The notes under the pieces: generated by a model
Seen by the model: the letters and a program-made list of their open reading frames with translations, nothing else
What the model was told of the DNA's origin: nothing
Database searches by the model: none
Position numbers and translations under genes: made by a program
Shown here: positions 12,187 through 22,715 of the stretch, piece after piece
Layout: each line of letters opens with the position of its first letter
Numbering within the stretch: the first letter of the stretch is position 1
NCBI GenBank assembly: GCA_007922225.1
Contig: ML679963.1
Span: forward strand, 6,493,274 to 6,557,273
Direction: 5' to 3'
Length of the DNA: 64,000 nucleotides
Origin: Emydura subglobosa
Lineage: Eukaryota > Chordata > Testudines > Chelidae

Positions 12187-12487
12187 TCAGGCCATGTCTA
12201 TGCTATGGGGAGTACGGTGGCGTAGCTATGGTGGCGTAGCAATGCCAGCATACCGCTGTAGCATAGATATGGCCTACAGGAGTGGAAGGGTTTTTTTTAA
12301 TCACTGTAGGAATGCCACATCCCTGAGCGACAGTAACTAAGTTGATGGAAGCATTTTGTCAACCGAGCTACATCTATGCCAGGAGTTAGTTTGACACAGC
12401 TATGGTGCTCGGGAGGGGTGGATTTTTCACACCCCTGCACACTGTAGCTATGTCGGCCTAAGTTTTAAGTGTAGACCAGACGTCAGG
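12187..12487. mobile_element. PIF/Harbinger-type MITE
   Basis: Begins with 'caggccatgtctatgct' and ends with 'taagtgtagaccagacgtcagg', an imperfect terminal inverted repeat of the (a)gYcatgtctacact class. The interior has 'gctatgtcggccta' and a 'ggggtggatttttcacacccct' hairpin, shared with the element at 48358. About 300 bp, no transposase. Confidence 0.75.
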
Positions 12488-12999
12488 ATGTGGGTGGTGA
12501 GGAGGGTGCAGATCAGAACCAAAGAAAACGTTCGCTCCTGTGGACCAAAACCATGGAGTTTCACTCTGTTCTGAGAGTGCAATTATTTACATAGAGAAAT
12601 ATGAGAGAGAAAAATTTGGAAAAACTCTAATGACCCAGTTCAACAAAGCACTTAATAAAGTTTCCTGAAGCAGGGCCTATAGCACCTTCTCTTTAACATT
12701 CATCTAGTCCTTACACAGAATTGCTAGGCAAGAATGTGTTTTGGGGATGTTTTGTTTGTTCTTATTTGTTTTTGAGGGTATAATATATATATTGTATTAG
12801 TTAGCCAATCTGATGAAATGCCACACTGAAGTCTTTTTTCAATAATACTCAAGGCATTTATTGTTGCAATGTGTCGAATGATTGGATCATTAGCAAATGA
12901 AAGATCAGATACATTTAAAGAACATATTTGCTCCTTGTGGAAACAAAACCTGAAGGTTTTTTTTCTTAATGCAGAGGCTCCTAGTAGTTTAACCAATCA
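12488..12999. other. Unique DNA, no feature seen
   Basis: Contains a short 'tataatatatatatt' tract near 12780. The minus-strand frame at 12724-12996 has no recognisable domain. Confidence 0.4.
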
Positions 13000-13335
13000 T
13001 ACTTCTTAACAATTGTGTTTTCCACCCAAAACGGATCAAAGTTGCTCTGAGATGCACCTAATTTGGGAAGCTTTTGGAATTCTAAAAGCAAATCACAGCT
13101 GTAGAACTAAACATTGCTGCTGGTATTCATATCTCAGACAAAGACAGCTTTACAATAGTTGCCTGTCTGTATCAAGTTCACCAGTTTTAATTACAACACC
13201 CCACAGTGGAAATTTCACAAAGCATTTTATCCGTGCGTAAAATGTAATTAAACAAACAGAACCCTAAAGAAAGCATTACATTTGTCACAGCAAAATCTGC
13301 AGTGAAGTCGGATATTTTCTGCTCTTACAAATGGG
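13000..13335. promoter_or_regulatory. Candidate conserved non-coding element
   Basis: About 330 bp of unique, AT-rich sequence. It holds spaced homeodomain cores ('ttttaattacaac' near 13185, 'atgtaattaaacaaac' near 13245) and no repeat signature. Enhancer function is an inference from motif density. Confidence 0.4.
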
Positions 13336-13739
13336 TTATGTCTCAGGATTGACAGGGGTTACCTCTGATGCAATGCAGATGGAAAATCAAATGTAGGAAT
13401 TAATCCTTCTCTAGCCAGATTATGAAGAATTTTAAACAGGTGGCAAGGGATGTCAAGCCCTTTACATTTTTCATTATATTGTGGTACTGGTGTCGTCAGA
13501 TGCTGGCCAACCTTCTCGCAGAGTGTGTTATATGATATAATTGTAAGATGGAAAACAGTGAAGGAATTTCTTCCACTAGGTTTCAGAGGCCATGATGGCA
13601 TCTTTAGTTGATAAAGGAACTGGATTATGTCTAATCCCTACTCTTGGAGACATTTTATTTCTTAGAAAACACTTTCTTAAAAGCACTTCCACCACTGCAA
13701 ATGGAATGTAAAATATAACTTGCAAAGAGGCTCAGGTCA
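13336..13739. other. Unrecognised DNA
   Basis: Not matched to any repeat I know. The 80-codon minus-strand frame at 13359-13601 has no domain. Confidence 0.35.
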
Positions 13740-13925
13740 AGGTTTTCAGAAGTGAGTACACATTCTGTGGGGGACCTATATTTTGGGGTTTCCAATCAGC
13801 GGTATTTTAAAGCGGCCTGATTCTCAGAGCACTCGCCCTCTGAAAACCAGGATCTTTTTTAATGTGTGTCAGATTGGAGATCCAAAAATGGAGACACCCA
13901 CTCAGGTGCTTAAATGAATGTGAAT
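13740..13925. mobile_element. Hairpin MITE relic
   Basis: 'aggttttcagaagtgagtac' opens, and 'gcctgattctcagagcactc' with 'gccctctgaaaaccagg' makes a second inverted pair. This is the 'gattttcagaggtgctgagc' family, also present at 33980. Confidence 0.5.
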
Positions 13926-15084
13926 TTGAATTTATATATCTAGAAGTACAGAATTTGTTGGTAATGAATAAATACACTTATGAAATATGAACCCTGCGAC
14001 CCTGGAAAAATGGGCTGCCAGACTGTCCAAGGATTAAAAACGAAGAGGCAAGTACCGTGTATCGAACACACACAATACATGGTCTAGGAAACTTCCTTTG
14101 GAACAGCATGTGGGACACACTTCAAGGATCAAGAAAAGTTCAAAGGAGAGAGGAAAAAAATGGAGAGTGCACAGAAATGATTTAGATTGTACAAATTAAC
14201 GATGGGGCCCATAACCCAGGATCCAAACATTCTGAGACTTCAGGGAAGTTATGGTTCTGTTCTAAGTTTTGTGCACCAAACACAGTTTCCAGAGCCAAAC
14301 CAAGACCTGGACTCAAACACTTCAAACATTTGCTTCAGGCAAATCAAGATCTGAGTTTAGCAGTTCAGGTGTATCCTAGACCCTGTACTTTTCCTATATT
14401 CTCTGTATTTAGCAGAAATACCTCCAAATATTTGGGTAGGCTGAGTTCCACAGCACATGATCTCTGCTGTATTTCCTTGCCCTCTGGGCTCAACAGTTCT
14501 CAGGACAACCCCTATCTCAGTCCACTGAGCTCTAGCCTTTGAAGCCAGAAGAATCTACTTGCTCGGACAGATGCATTAAACGTTTGTAACAAAACCTTTG
14601 ACCCGGTTGTGGCATTTGTCACAAACCTGAAACCTGGGCAAGGTTCACCAACCTTCAAGCAAGTCTGAGACTGGGTTGAAAACCATGGGAAACTTTCTGG
14701 TTTCATCCAGGATTTGCTTTGTTGTTTTGCGCTTATTCTAAAATGAAAGTCAAGGGGGACAACGCCTAGAAAAGCAGTGAAGCCAAAACAAAAGATCTGT
14801 TTGAACCCCAACAGGTATAAGTATTTCTAATTGAGCTGGTCTTTCCCCATAGCAAACTCATATTTGCAGCAGGAAGGACTGACTGTAAACAAATCATCTG
14901 GGAGAGAAACTGTGGAGGATACAGCATTGTGGAGAAAAGTGGAGACATATGCAATTTTTTTCTTGATGTATTGTTAGTATAGGCTAAAAAAAAAAATGCA
15001 GGCATGGCCTCCTTGAGACCAGACACCTCCAAGATTTCCCCACATTCTGTGAGTGACACACACAAATCGGATCAGGACACACAC
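13926..15084. other. Unrecognised DNA
   Basis: Two overlapping minus-strand frames (14512-14811 and 14766-15065) have no domain. The composition, with repeated 'ccaaac', 'cctgg' and 'tcaaac' words, suggests an old unclassified repeat, but no ends were found. Confidence 0.35.
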
Positions 15085-15415
15085 AGGAAGGTACATGAGC
15101 TAATGGTTAGTGCATGGAGAACAGTCTTTTGAAAACTGGATTTTACTCCTGGCTCTGTGTGATCCTGGTCAAGTCACATTGGGCTTGATCCTGCAAAGTA
15201 CTGGAGATCCAGACAGGCACTTAAGCACATGCTTAACTCAAGCACTTGCACGATTCCATTGATGTCAATGTGTGTGTGTAAGTGCCTTGCTGGATTGGGG
15301 CCAGAGTGCTCATCTCTTTGCAGGATCAAGCCCCTTAATCTCTCTCTCCCTTCCTGTGCTTCTGTTTCCCCATTTATAAGATCAGGACAATGAAATTTAT
15401 CTAATTGCTTCAAGA
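15085..15415 (+). mobile_element. MIR SINE, split by a MITE
   Basis: The left half (15085-15180) reads 'ctaatggttagtgcatggag...ctcctggctctgtgtgatcctggtcaagtcaca'. The right half (15334-15415) resumes with 'ttaatctctctctcc...tgtttccccatttataagatcaggac'. This is the MIR order in plus orientation. The break at 15181-15333 falls exactly at the TTAA of the MIR 'gtcacttaatctc' box. Confidence 0.85.
15181..15333. mobile_element. Hairpin MITE with perfect 18-bp TIR, nested in MIR
   Basis: Terminal inverted repeats 'gggcttgatcctgcaaag' (15181-15198) and its exact reverse complement (15316-15333) match 18 of 18. Interior 'cacttaagcacatgcttaact' is itself palindromic. 153 bp, no ORF. The perfect ends suggest this is among the younger copies in the window. 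Confidence 0.9.
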
Positions 15416-15696
15416 TCTAATGTGGAACCTCTATAGTTTCCTTTAAATTTCAATACAGTTCCTGAATTTAACAAATTAAATAGTAGGTCTATGTAAGTGC
15501 AGAGCATTGTTTGCTACTTGGTAAGGCTGTCCCATTGTAGCTTACAGAACAATTGGGATTCCTGATTGTTTTGCAAAAAGGTCAACTTTTTTCCAGGAGA
15601 TAAATTTTATTATCACAGTTTCACCAGTGGCATCTTCTGTTTTGAAAAAAAAATTAGTAAAAACCAATACTCAATTATACATACTTTAAAAAAAAT

Positions 15697-15699
<3 letters not shown>

Positions 15700-15733
<34 letters not shown>
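15700..15733. repeat. (CA)16 microsatellite
   Basis: Uninterrupted (CA)16 at 15701-15732, preceded by 'aaaaaaatata'. Likely length-polymorphic. Confidence 0.97.
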
Positions 15734-15736
<3 letters not shown>

Positions 15737-15831
15737 TCTAACATCTTTCATTGTTTAAAATGCTAATCTTGTTTCATGGCCTCTCATCCATTCAACTTGT
15801 AAATTCTTAACTAAAGCTGGTTGAAAAATGC

Positions 15832-15856
15832 AAAAAAAAAAAAAAAAAAAAAAAAA
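15832..15856. repeat. A25 homopolymer
   Basis: Twenty-five consecutive A. The upstream 'ctaaagctggttgaaaaatgc' could belong to a retroposed element whose poly-A tail this is, but the body is not recognised. Confidence 0.95.
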
Positions 15857-16194
15857 CTTGCTAAAAAGGGGGGAGGGAGACAACTACAATTGCAGAAGAA
15901 TTTTTTAAGAATTATTGAAAAACAATCACTTTATATGCTGGTAAAAATAACATCTTTGGGAACAAATATAAAAAATTTTTGCAAAAAAATATAATTTAAA
16001 ATTTTGAAAACTCAAACATTTTCAAACAGCTCTATTCTTAACCAGTTAGAAGTACCTGCATTACTGTGCATTCATTTATAAAATGCAATGGTGGGTTAAC
16101 TTAACTAGCATTTCTACGCCAGTAATCCTCACCTGGGCTGTGTTTGAAGTTAAATCAAGATGTCAGTCAGTCAGTGGACTTGCCTAGATTCAAT

Positions 16195-16385
16195 ACAAAA
16201 GTGACTCTGTGTCTCCCAGCATCTAGAGTATATATTGGGGAGTCAAGGAACCTGGGTTCTATTCCCCACACTCCCATTGACTCACCTTGGGAAAGTCACT
16301 TAACTTCTCTGCACCTTTGTTTTCTCATCTGTGAATTGGGACAAATTGTATTTAGCCTTTGAGATCCATGGATGAAGGTGCAATG
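16195..16385 (+). mobile_element. MIR SINE, plus orientation
   Basis: Runs 'aacctgggttctattcccca', 'ccttgggaaagtcacttaacttctctgcacc', 'ttttctcatctgtgaattggg' and 'tttgagatccatggatgaagg' in order: head, core and 3' end of MIR. The TTAA site is intact here, unlike in the split copies. Confidence 0.85.
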
Positions 16386-17069
16386 TGTTGCAGTAGATGA
16401 GCTCTTCCCACCTGCATCCTGTGTGAGAAGAGAGGCCAGGCAATCACCTTTAACTTCTGGCAAAGGTGATCCACCTAAATTCCTGTTGAAGTCAGGATTG
16501 TATGTGTCTATTACATGGGTGAGTGTACTGAATTTGCCTTCTCAACACAGCCTTTCTGTGTTCATTGTCATCAGTATTACAGCTTTACTTAACTGCAAAC
16601 AGCCAGTCTGGAATGCTGTTCATATTTTTACCTCATCCTTTGCTCAAGTAAATTCACCAGTAGAAACTGGCTGTGAGATTACATCCCAGATTGTGGAAGT
16701 ACTCCAAAACCTTTTCCTCTATACCCAGCTCTGAGTCATGAAAGGACTCATGAAAGGAAAGCAAATGCTCTTTTGCATTACTCTGCAGCTTGCTGAGATC
16801 AGAGTTCAAGGTTCTATGCTTCTCCTGCATTAGCTGATAAATTCCCTAGCCCCTTGAGCAATGCAAGAAGCTGCTTTCCCTGTATCCGTTAAACTCCTTG
16901 AGAGGTTAGCATTGTTGTCATTTCTTTCAGGAGAAACATATTACGGCTGCTGGCAGACGTGTAAAGGAGGAACTGATATTTTTCTTGACTGTCTTATTAG
17001 ATAAGTGTGCATTTGTAAATTTTTATCTTGATAGAATGTGCTCTGTTTGTGATTTGGTCTCATAATAAG
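16386..17069. other. Unique DNA
   Basis: The 120-codon plus-strand frame at 16372-16734 begins inside the SINE and has no domain. 16740-17040 is AT-rich and unique, and could hold regulatory DNA. Confidence 0.35.
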
Positions 17070-17272
17070 AAACACTTTGCACTTGTAAGAAGCTGAAGAT
17101 CTCAAAGCACAAACATTTCTCTGGGATGGATATATTAGATCCCCATTTTACCAATGGGGAAACTAGGAACAAAGGTGATTTGCTTGTGGTCACCTAGTCA
17201 CTGGCAGAGCTTGGAACAGACTTCCATTGTTCAAGTTTCTCAGTCCTGTGCTCTAACCATTAGGTAATGATC
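17070..17272 (-). mobile_element. MIR SINE, antisense
   Basis: Reads 'gaagatctcaaagcacaaac', 'gatccccattttaccaatggggaaact', 'cactggcagagcttggaac' and 'ctgtgctctaaccattaggtaatg', a full MIR order in reverse. It supplies the C-terminal third of the spurious minus-strand frame 17240-17710. Confidence 0.85.
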
Positions 17273-17394
17273 CCTATCACTCTCTGTGTCTGAAAAACAT
17301 TTCAGTTCCCCTTTAAAGACACCCACCTGCCTGCTCAAATCCAAGACATAGGGCCTGCTCCCCATTGACCTTTGGCTGAAGAGAGAGCAAGGAA

Positions 17395-17960
17395 GAAAAG
17401 TGGTTTTGATTGTGGAGGCTAGCATTTCACTATACAAGCGCTGTTGAAATAAGAAAAAATGGGTGGAAATTGTAGTGAGCTTAGCAGACGAAATTGAGCA
17501 GTTGGCTGTGGCCAGGCGCACAGTACTTAAATGCAATAGCTGATCTAATCGTTGTTCTTGAGGAAGCTTTTTGCTGCATTTTAGCACACAAAGCTTTCCC
17601 TTTTCTCTTTTGTGGCTTGAGCTGCTATTTAAGAAAGCAAAAATCAATAAACCTTTCCAGCTTTCAATCTTTTGCCCCAAAAGGTGTTTTTTTGGGTAGT
17701 GTTTTGTCATTCATAAGCTGTGGCGACAAATCCTTGACATCATTCGTGGATAATATCGATCAGCTCTTCCGTTGCGCCAAAGGACAAATAGAAATCATTT
17801 ATCTGTCTGGACTCCAAAACAGCAAAAGACAAAGGGCTCTGCCAGCCACCCATGACAATCAGCAGCTGAAGGTATTAGCAGGAGGTCAAGTTCAGAGGTC
17901 AGAGGTCAAACAGGTTGTCATCAGTTTCTCACAGCTTTCAGAGTGGAAAAAAACAGCTGG
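17395..17960. promoter_or_regulatory. Candidate long conserved non-coding element with nuclear-receptor cluster
   Basis: About 560 bp of unique sequence with unusual openness on both strands: a 158-codon plus frame and a 156-codon minus frame overlap. The plus frame starts at TTG and has no internal Met. It ends with four nuclear-receptor half-sites (17883-17908): AGGTCA, AGTTCA, AGGTCA, AGGTCA. The last two are spaced by one base, a DR1. Read as regulatory rather than coding. Confidence 0.4.
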
Positions 17961-20104
17961 TTCTTATTAGCCAAATCCACTCCACTGTAAAAAGAGAAAG
18001 GGGAATGGAAGAGGAGTGAGGGATTTGCCAGTTGTAAGATCAGCATGCACAGGAGTGATTTTGAAAAAGGAGGATTGGGTGAGCAGAGGGGTGCCAGTGG
18101 CAATGCCATACTCCAGGAAAGGGGCCCTGTATATGGGGTTTGCTGCATCAAATTCTCTTCATACTAGTGTGATAAACAAAGATACTATCAGAAAGTGGAA
18201 CTGCTTGTGGTATCAAGAGAGAGTGTGCTTTCTATGAACTAATCCTGTTGGCCTGTTAAGGGGTGAGAGAAGATAGGGGTGGAGGTATGTGTGGGATGTG
18301 AGTGCCAATCTTCCTGCCATCTTTCAATCCTTTAAATAATCTGAGGATTGCAGGTAACCAATTCCAAATCAGACTGGGGGAAAGTTACCCCTGTGCAGAA
18401 GTCTGATACAAGCCAAAAGTGAGTACCAGATGGCCCAGTGATAAACCAGAAAGTGGGAGAAGTGTATGGTTCCTTTTTTTTTCTTTTCCTCCTTATGATA
18501 TATTGAGAAGGTCTAAAAAGATGTTACATATTTATTTATTTATTACAAATTCCAATTCTTGATTGACCTGGTTTGCTGGAGGACTGATGAATTACTGGGA
18601 TTATGACATAACAGGATACAGTTCTGAGTAGTTGAGGGAAGGGATTTTTATTTGTTTTTATCTCTTTGGGTTCTGTTTGGTTTGGTTGGATTTCATTTAC
18701 ATTTTTGTTGTTGTTAACGTGACCTAATTCCACTCCCTGGCAAAGGCCTAGGGCACAAGGGCGCTTTTCCCAAAGATTCCAACCCCCCTGTCAATTCAAA
18801 AGCAAGCTGCTGAGAGAGCCTCTTCCCTAGTCCTCCATGAAGACCTCCATCAAAATCAGGCAGTCAAGACCTTATATTTCTAAAATGAAACAAACCCTAC
18901 AACCCCTTCTCCCCCATTTCATTTATTGAAAGCTATTAGGGAATCTCTGTGCATCTTGGAGGGTCACAGGACCATTAATTTCATTTACTTGCCACCTTGA
19001 AGTCAGTCAGGATGCCTTGGTTCTGTTCCCTGGCTGTGGTGTTTGTCTATCTTCCATGGTATCTGCATGGTTAAATTAATAAATGCCTGTGGAGTGCTTT
19101 GAGTTATTTGGATAGAAAGCGTTGTGTGGGTCATTGGAATCAGTGGGAGACTCCATTGGAAGCAGTCAGCTTTGGATCAGGCCCCATACCCATGGGCCCA
19201 TTTTTAAATGGCCACATCACTAATTTTTAACACATCCATGGCCTTAGGATGGAAATAGAGCTCAAGTAGGACATGACGTGTAGCCCTTGTGTAGGCCTTC
19301 TATAAAAAAGTGTGTTTCACCTTTTGATTTACTGGCTGAAAAAAAGCATCTGCGTCTTGTATATGTCATGTTTAGGATCTATTCATTAGGCTGTTCTATC
19401 ACAAAGAATAGGGACAGCTTTCTCCAAGACTCGTGCTCTAGGACGACAGCACCAAATTCAAGTGTTCCATGGGCAAGGTGGGCTCCTGAATTCTGAATGA
19501 ATGGGGAAAGTTGGCTTTCAATGAATTTTTTTTAAAGGCAACTACTACTAGATGATGCCTAAAGGCAGGCAAATGCCTGAAAAGATGCTTATTCTTTTCA
19601 GTGTCCTTTTTGGGTGTGTTTCGGTGCTTTTTGGTTGTATTGTTTCCAAAATTGCTAGTACCATACCTTGGACACTTATCTCCACAGCCAATCCTCACTA
19701 AAATGAAAAAGGAAATAAGAAATTCATAGGTGCAGATATAGAAAAATGAGTGAGTGAACTGCAAAAAAATTGTAAGTGTACATTAGGATAAATAATTAGG
19801 AAGCGTGACACTGCAGCACAGGGTTGAAGACTGGCTTGCCACAGGTTAGCTCTGTCACTGTTCAGGGCAGTAGCACCTGTATTCCCCCTGCATGGGCCTG
19901 TTGTTTGATACATCATTTTTATTTGCAAATGCCATATAATTTTTAATATATTTGGGTTGGGGGTAGGTGGTTGTGATATACAACGCTAATGCTTCAGTGG
20001 TTTTACGTCTGCACCACTACCAAATCAAGACTAGCAAACACTAAAGCTAAGCCAATAAGCAATCTTACAATAACAAATTGGTTCAGAGAGAAACCTCCCT
20101 TGAT
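17961..20104. other. Unique DNA; one half-hairpin at 19130-19195
   Basis: No gene. At 19130-19195 'tcagtgggagactccattgg' and 'gctttggatcaggcccc' are one arm of the 'ggcctgatccaaagcc' MITE family. T9 near 18474. Several short frames lack domains. Confidence 0.4.
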
Positions 20105-20250
20105 CTGTTCAGGACTCATGAGCCACCCTATAAAAACAAACCAGTGTGTGCAAATCGGGACTCATAAGCATCCCAGTGATGATAATCAGTTTGCACAGCC
20201 CCAGGATAATAAGCATCCCTACAACAGCAAATCAGTGTGCGTGTGTACTG
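20105..20250. repeat. Diverged 46-bp-period tandem repeat (about 3 copies)
   Basis: Units start at 20112 (ggactcatgagc), 20158 (ggactcataagc) and 20204 (ggataataagc), exactly 46 bp apart. Each carries a following CATCCC/CACCC block and an AATCAGTKTGC-like block. Partial similarity extends to about 20051 and about 20280, so the array may once have been longer. It does not match a transposon that I recognise. Confidence 0.6.
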
Positions 20251-20414
20251 AATAAATAATAACTGCTATTTTAATCAGAGGGTATCAGTCATAAACTACC
20301 TAAGGGACTCATAAAAGCAGTGAAGAAAAATTATTTAAAAAAACATAGCATAGTTTGATTTTTTTTTAGCTACAATTAAAATAGCTAGATAACGCCTCTT
20401 TGCCATAAAATTTC

Positions 20415-20945
20415 ACTTGGTCCTTTCAGAAATATGCAATGCCTTTCATGGTGTATCGAGACAGGTCCAGACATAATCCAGAAAGCTTAGTGCACCAAAT
20501 GAAGAGATTCCACGAGAACATTGCAGGGCTGACCTTGGGAAATGGAAGGCTCAGAACATTTCACCTGCAAGGAGGCAGAATGAGTCCGTTTCCATCTGCT
20601 TTTTGTAAGACATAAACACTTAGTTTACATCAATCAGCGGAGTGCTCCAACATAAATCCGTGTCTGTGTAATAAGGAGAGCAGGATTCATACACAAAACC
20701 ATTTGGTCAGTTCTAAGTCCAGTAGTATCACAGAGCATCCATTATCTCCCTCCTTAAAGGGTTCTCGCTATAGGACTCCTTTACTTTGGCTATCTGCTTT
20801 ACTGAACTACTACTCTGTGGTGCATATCTATTTTGGCGCAGTCAGTGCTGAAAATCATGAGTGTTCCCTAAACAGGCTCACAGCAACAAAACAGAGGAGT
20901 GCTGGACAGTGTGGCCGTTCAATGTCATTTAATGTAGTGAGTTAA
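20415..20945. promoter_or_regulatory. Candidate conserved non-coding element
   Basis: About 530 bp of unique, balanced composition without repeat signatures, ending with 'caatgtcatttaatgtagtgagttaatg'. The plus-strand frame at 20703-20945 has no domain. Called from sequence character only. Confidence 0.3.
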
Positions 20946-21839
20946 TGTCCTGGCTTAGATCACATGCCCTAGTTAGGCAGAGATGGAACCAAACGAGGAT
21001 GTTTAAATCTACTTTGAGAGGAGATGGGAAATTCTAGCCAGGGCATGATTTATCCAAAAACTACTACGCAACAGGTGTGTCGGGCAGTTAGTGTTCGAGA
21101 GAGACCCACCGCTGGGACAGTGGGGGATGCTGCCTGTTGGGACTCGGTGCTTTGTGTGGAAAGCTTGTGCAGCACTTGCCTGTGCTATGCCTGGCTCTAG
21201 CTAATGCTGTTATCCCTCATTTTGATGAGCAAAATAATTAACACATTAGACAAATTAAAAACAGAGACAGGGTCCAGTCTTTTAAAGCCCAGTCGTTTAA
21301 AAATTATACACTGTGGGGAAATTGATACATAACTGTAGTCAGTTCCTCTCTTGCTCCTGCTCTCTCTTCCCACCCGTCTCACCACAATTATTCCCAGTGA
21401 CTTATTATATTTTTTATTTTAGTTGGACTAGAAAAGATGCATCTGATATTTATCCACAAGTGCCTCAATGGAATTTCACTCAGAGACTGTGCTGTTCACA
21501 ATATTGACACCATAGTACCAGCAGGCTGAAAAAAAACAGACTGTATATATACTTGTATGTACCTTTTATTTATACCATGACAAGTTTTCTCCTATTCATC
21601 AGCTACTAGCTGAGATGACAGACACCTTCTTACAAGCAACAGGCATCTTACTGTAATATAACAAGACTATCTCTTTGCACTTTAGAGAGCTAGCTGAGCA
21701 AATACCGGTCCAAGCATAAACCATCACTGGCTAAATAAACCCAAATCTAGAATGGTGGGTGCTGGTATTACAGATTCACATTAAATATCTGATGTGGTAA
21801 ATTTAGTACTTTACTTAAAAATATGTATTTATAAATAGA
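20946..21839. other. Unique DNA, no feature seen
   Basis: The interval 21060-21150 is relatively CpG-rich (gtgtcgggc, gttcgaga, accgctgg) but short. No repeats recognised. Confidence 0.35.
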
Positions 21840-22300
21840 AATTCTCCTTTTATTTTATTTTTCTCCCAAGGACACTGTCAAGGTCACCAAGAATCCTGAT
21901 GCGCCAAACAGTATATCAGGGATACAAACCCATTTCACCAGACTATTGTTGTATGTATCCTCCTGTGCATCCAACTTCATTTCCACTTCAATTTTATCAA
22001 CCTTCCACTGGAGACTCAAGGAGATAGGAAACAAGTACTGACACGAATTAGCCCTGAGATTGACTGATATAGCTTAGCCCAGGGAATTCTGGGTAAAACA
22101 TTCTCTGGGCTCTCTCTCTCGCTCTCCTTTTTTTTTTTTTTTTCCTTCAAATCCATTACAACCAGTCTCTGTCAGTCACTTGTCACAAATGTCACCAGTC
22201 CTGTCCTGGATGACAGACAGGGCAGGAAGGCTTTTGATGGGGTAATTTGCCAAAAATACCAAATGTGGCGCATTAACGATGGCAGCTAGGTCAATGGGAG
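21840..22300. promoter_or_regulatory. Candidate conserved block split by CT/T tract
   Basis: Unique sequence on both sides of a (TC)n-T16 tract at 22110-22143. The right part has several MEIS/TGIF-type TGACAG/CTGTCA words (22166-22230) and 'ggggtaatttgcc'. Regulatory role inferred. Confidence 0.3.
22110..22143. repeat. (TC)n-T16 low-complexity tract
   Basis: 'tctctctctcgctctcc' is followed by 16 T. Replication-slippage prone. Confidence 0.9.
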
Positions 22301-22464
22301 AATGGGTGGTAGGAACTTGAGGGAAAAGATCCCTTCAGAGGGGAATGGTTGAAAACATTTTCTTCTGAAAGCCATTGTGAGACTCCAGGAATTCTTATTC
22401 CTTTGCTCTCAGAAGCATTTCCTCATTTGCTAACTTTTCATTTCTTTGAAAACCTTCTGTCTGA

Positions 22465-22645
22465 GGATCCTATAGGACTTTACAAACATTAAGGAATGTA
22501 TTTGGATGGTGGGTATGTGTTATCTCCTCAGGTGGAGTGGTAAAGTGATTTGCACACTGTCCTGCGGAGGCTGCATTGGAGCTGGGTATAGATCCTAGAT
22601 CTCCTGACTCCTTGTCTTGTGCTTTAACCATCACATCTTGCCTCA
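22465..22645 (-). mobile_element. MIR SINE, antisense, decayed
   Basis: 'ggactttacaaacattaagg', 'ggtgggtatgtgttatctcctcagg', 'aaagtgatttgcacactgtcc' and 'ctagatctcctgactccttgtc...tttaaccatcac' follow MIR order in reverse. More diverged than the other copies. Confidence 0.6.
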
Positions 22646-22696
22646 TTTCTTGTTAACGATCAGGATGGCTTCCCTTCTGCCTGTGTGTAGGGAGAG

Positions 22697-22715
22697 TCTC
22701 TCTCTCTCTCTCTCT
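22697..22715. repeat. (TC)9 microsatellite
   Basis: Short uninterrupted TC run. Confidence 0.95.

Larger units (their letters stand above)
15416..16194. other. AT-rich, low-complexity interval
   Basis: Contains the CA microsatellite and the A25 run listed separately. An A/T-biased stretch at 15890-16020 ('aaaatttttgcaaaaaaatataatttaaaattttgaaaac') resembles an old turtle A/T-rich repeat also seen near 32130-32250. Confidence 0.4.
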
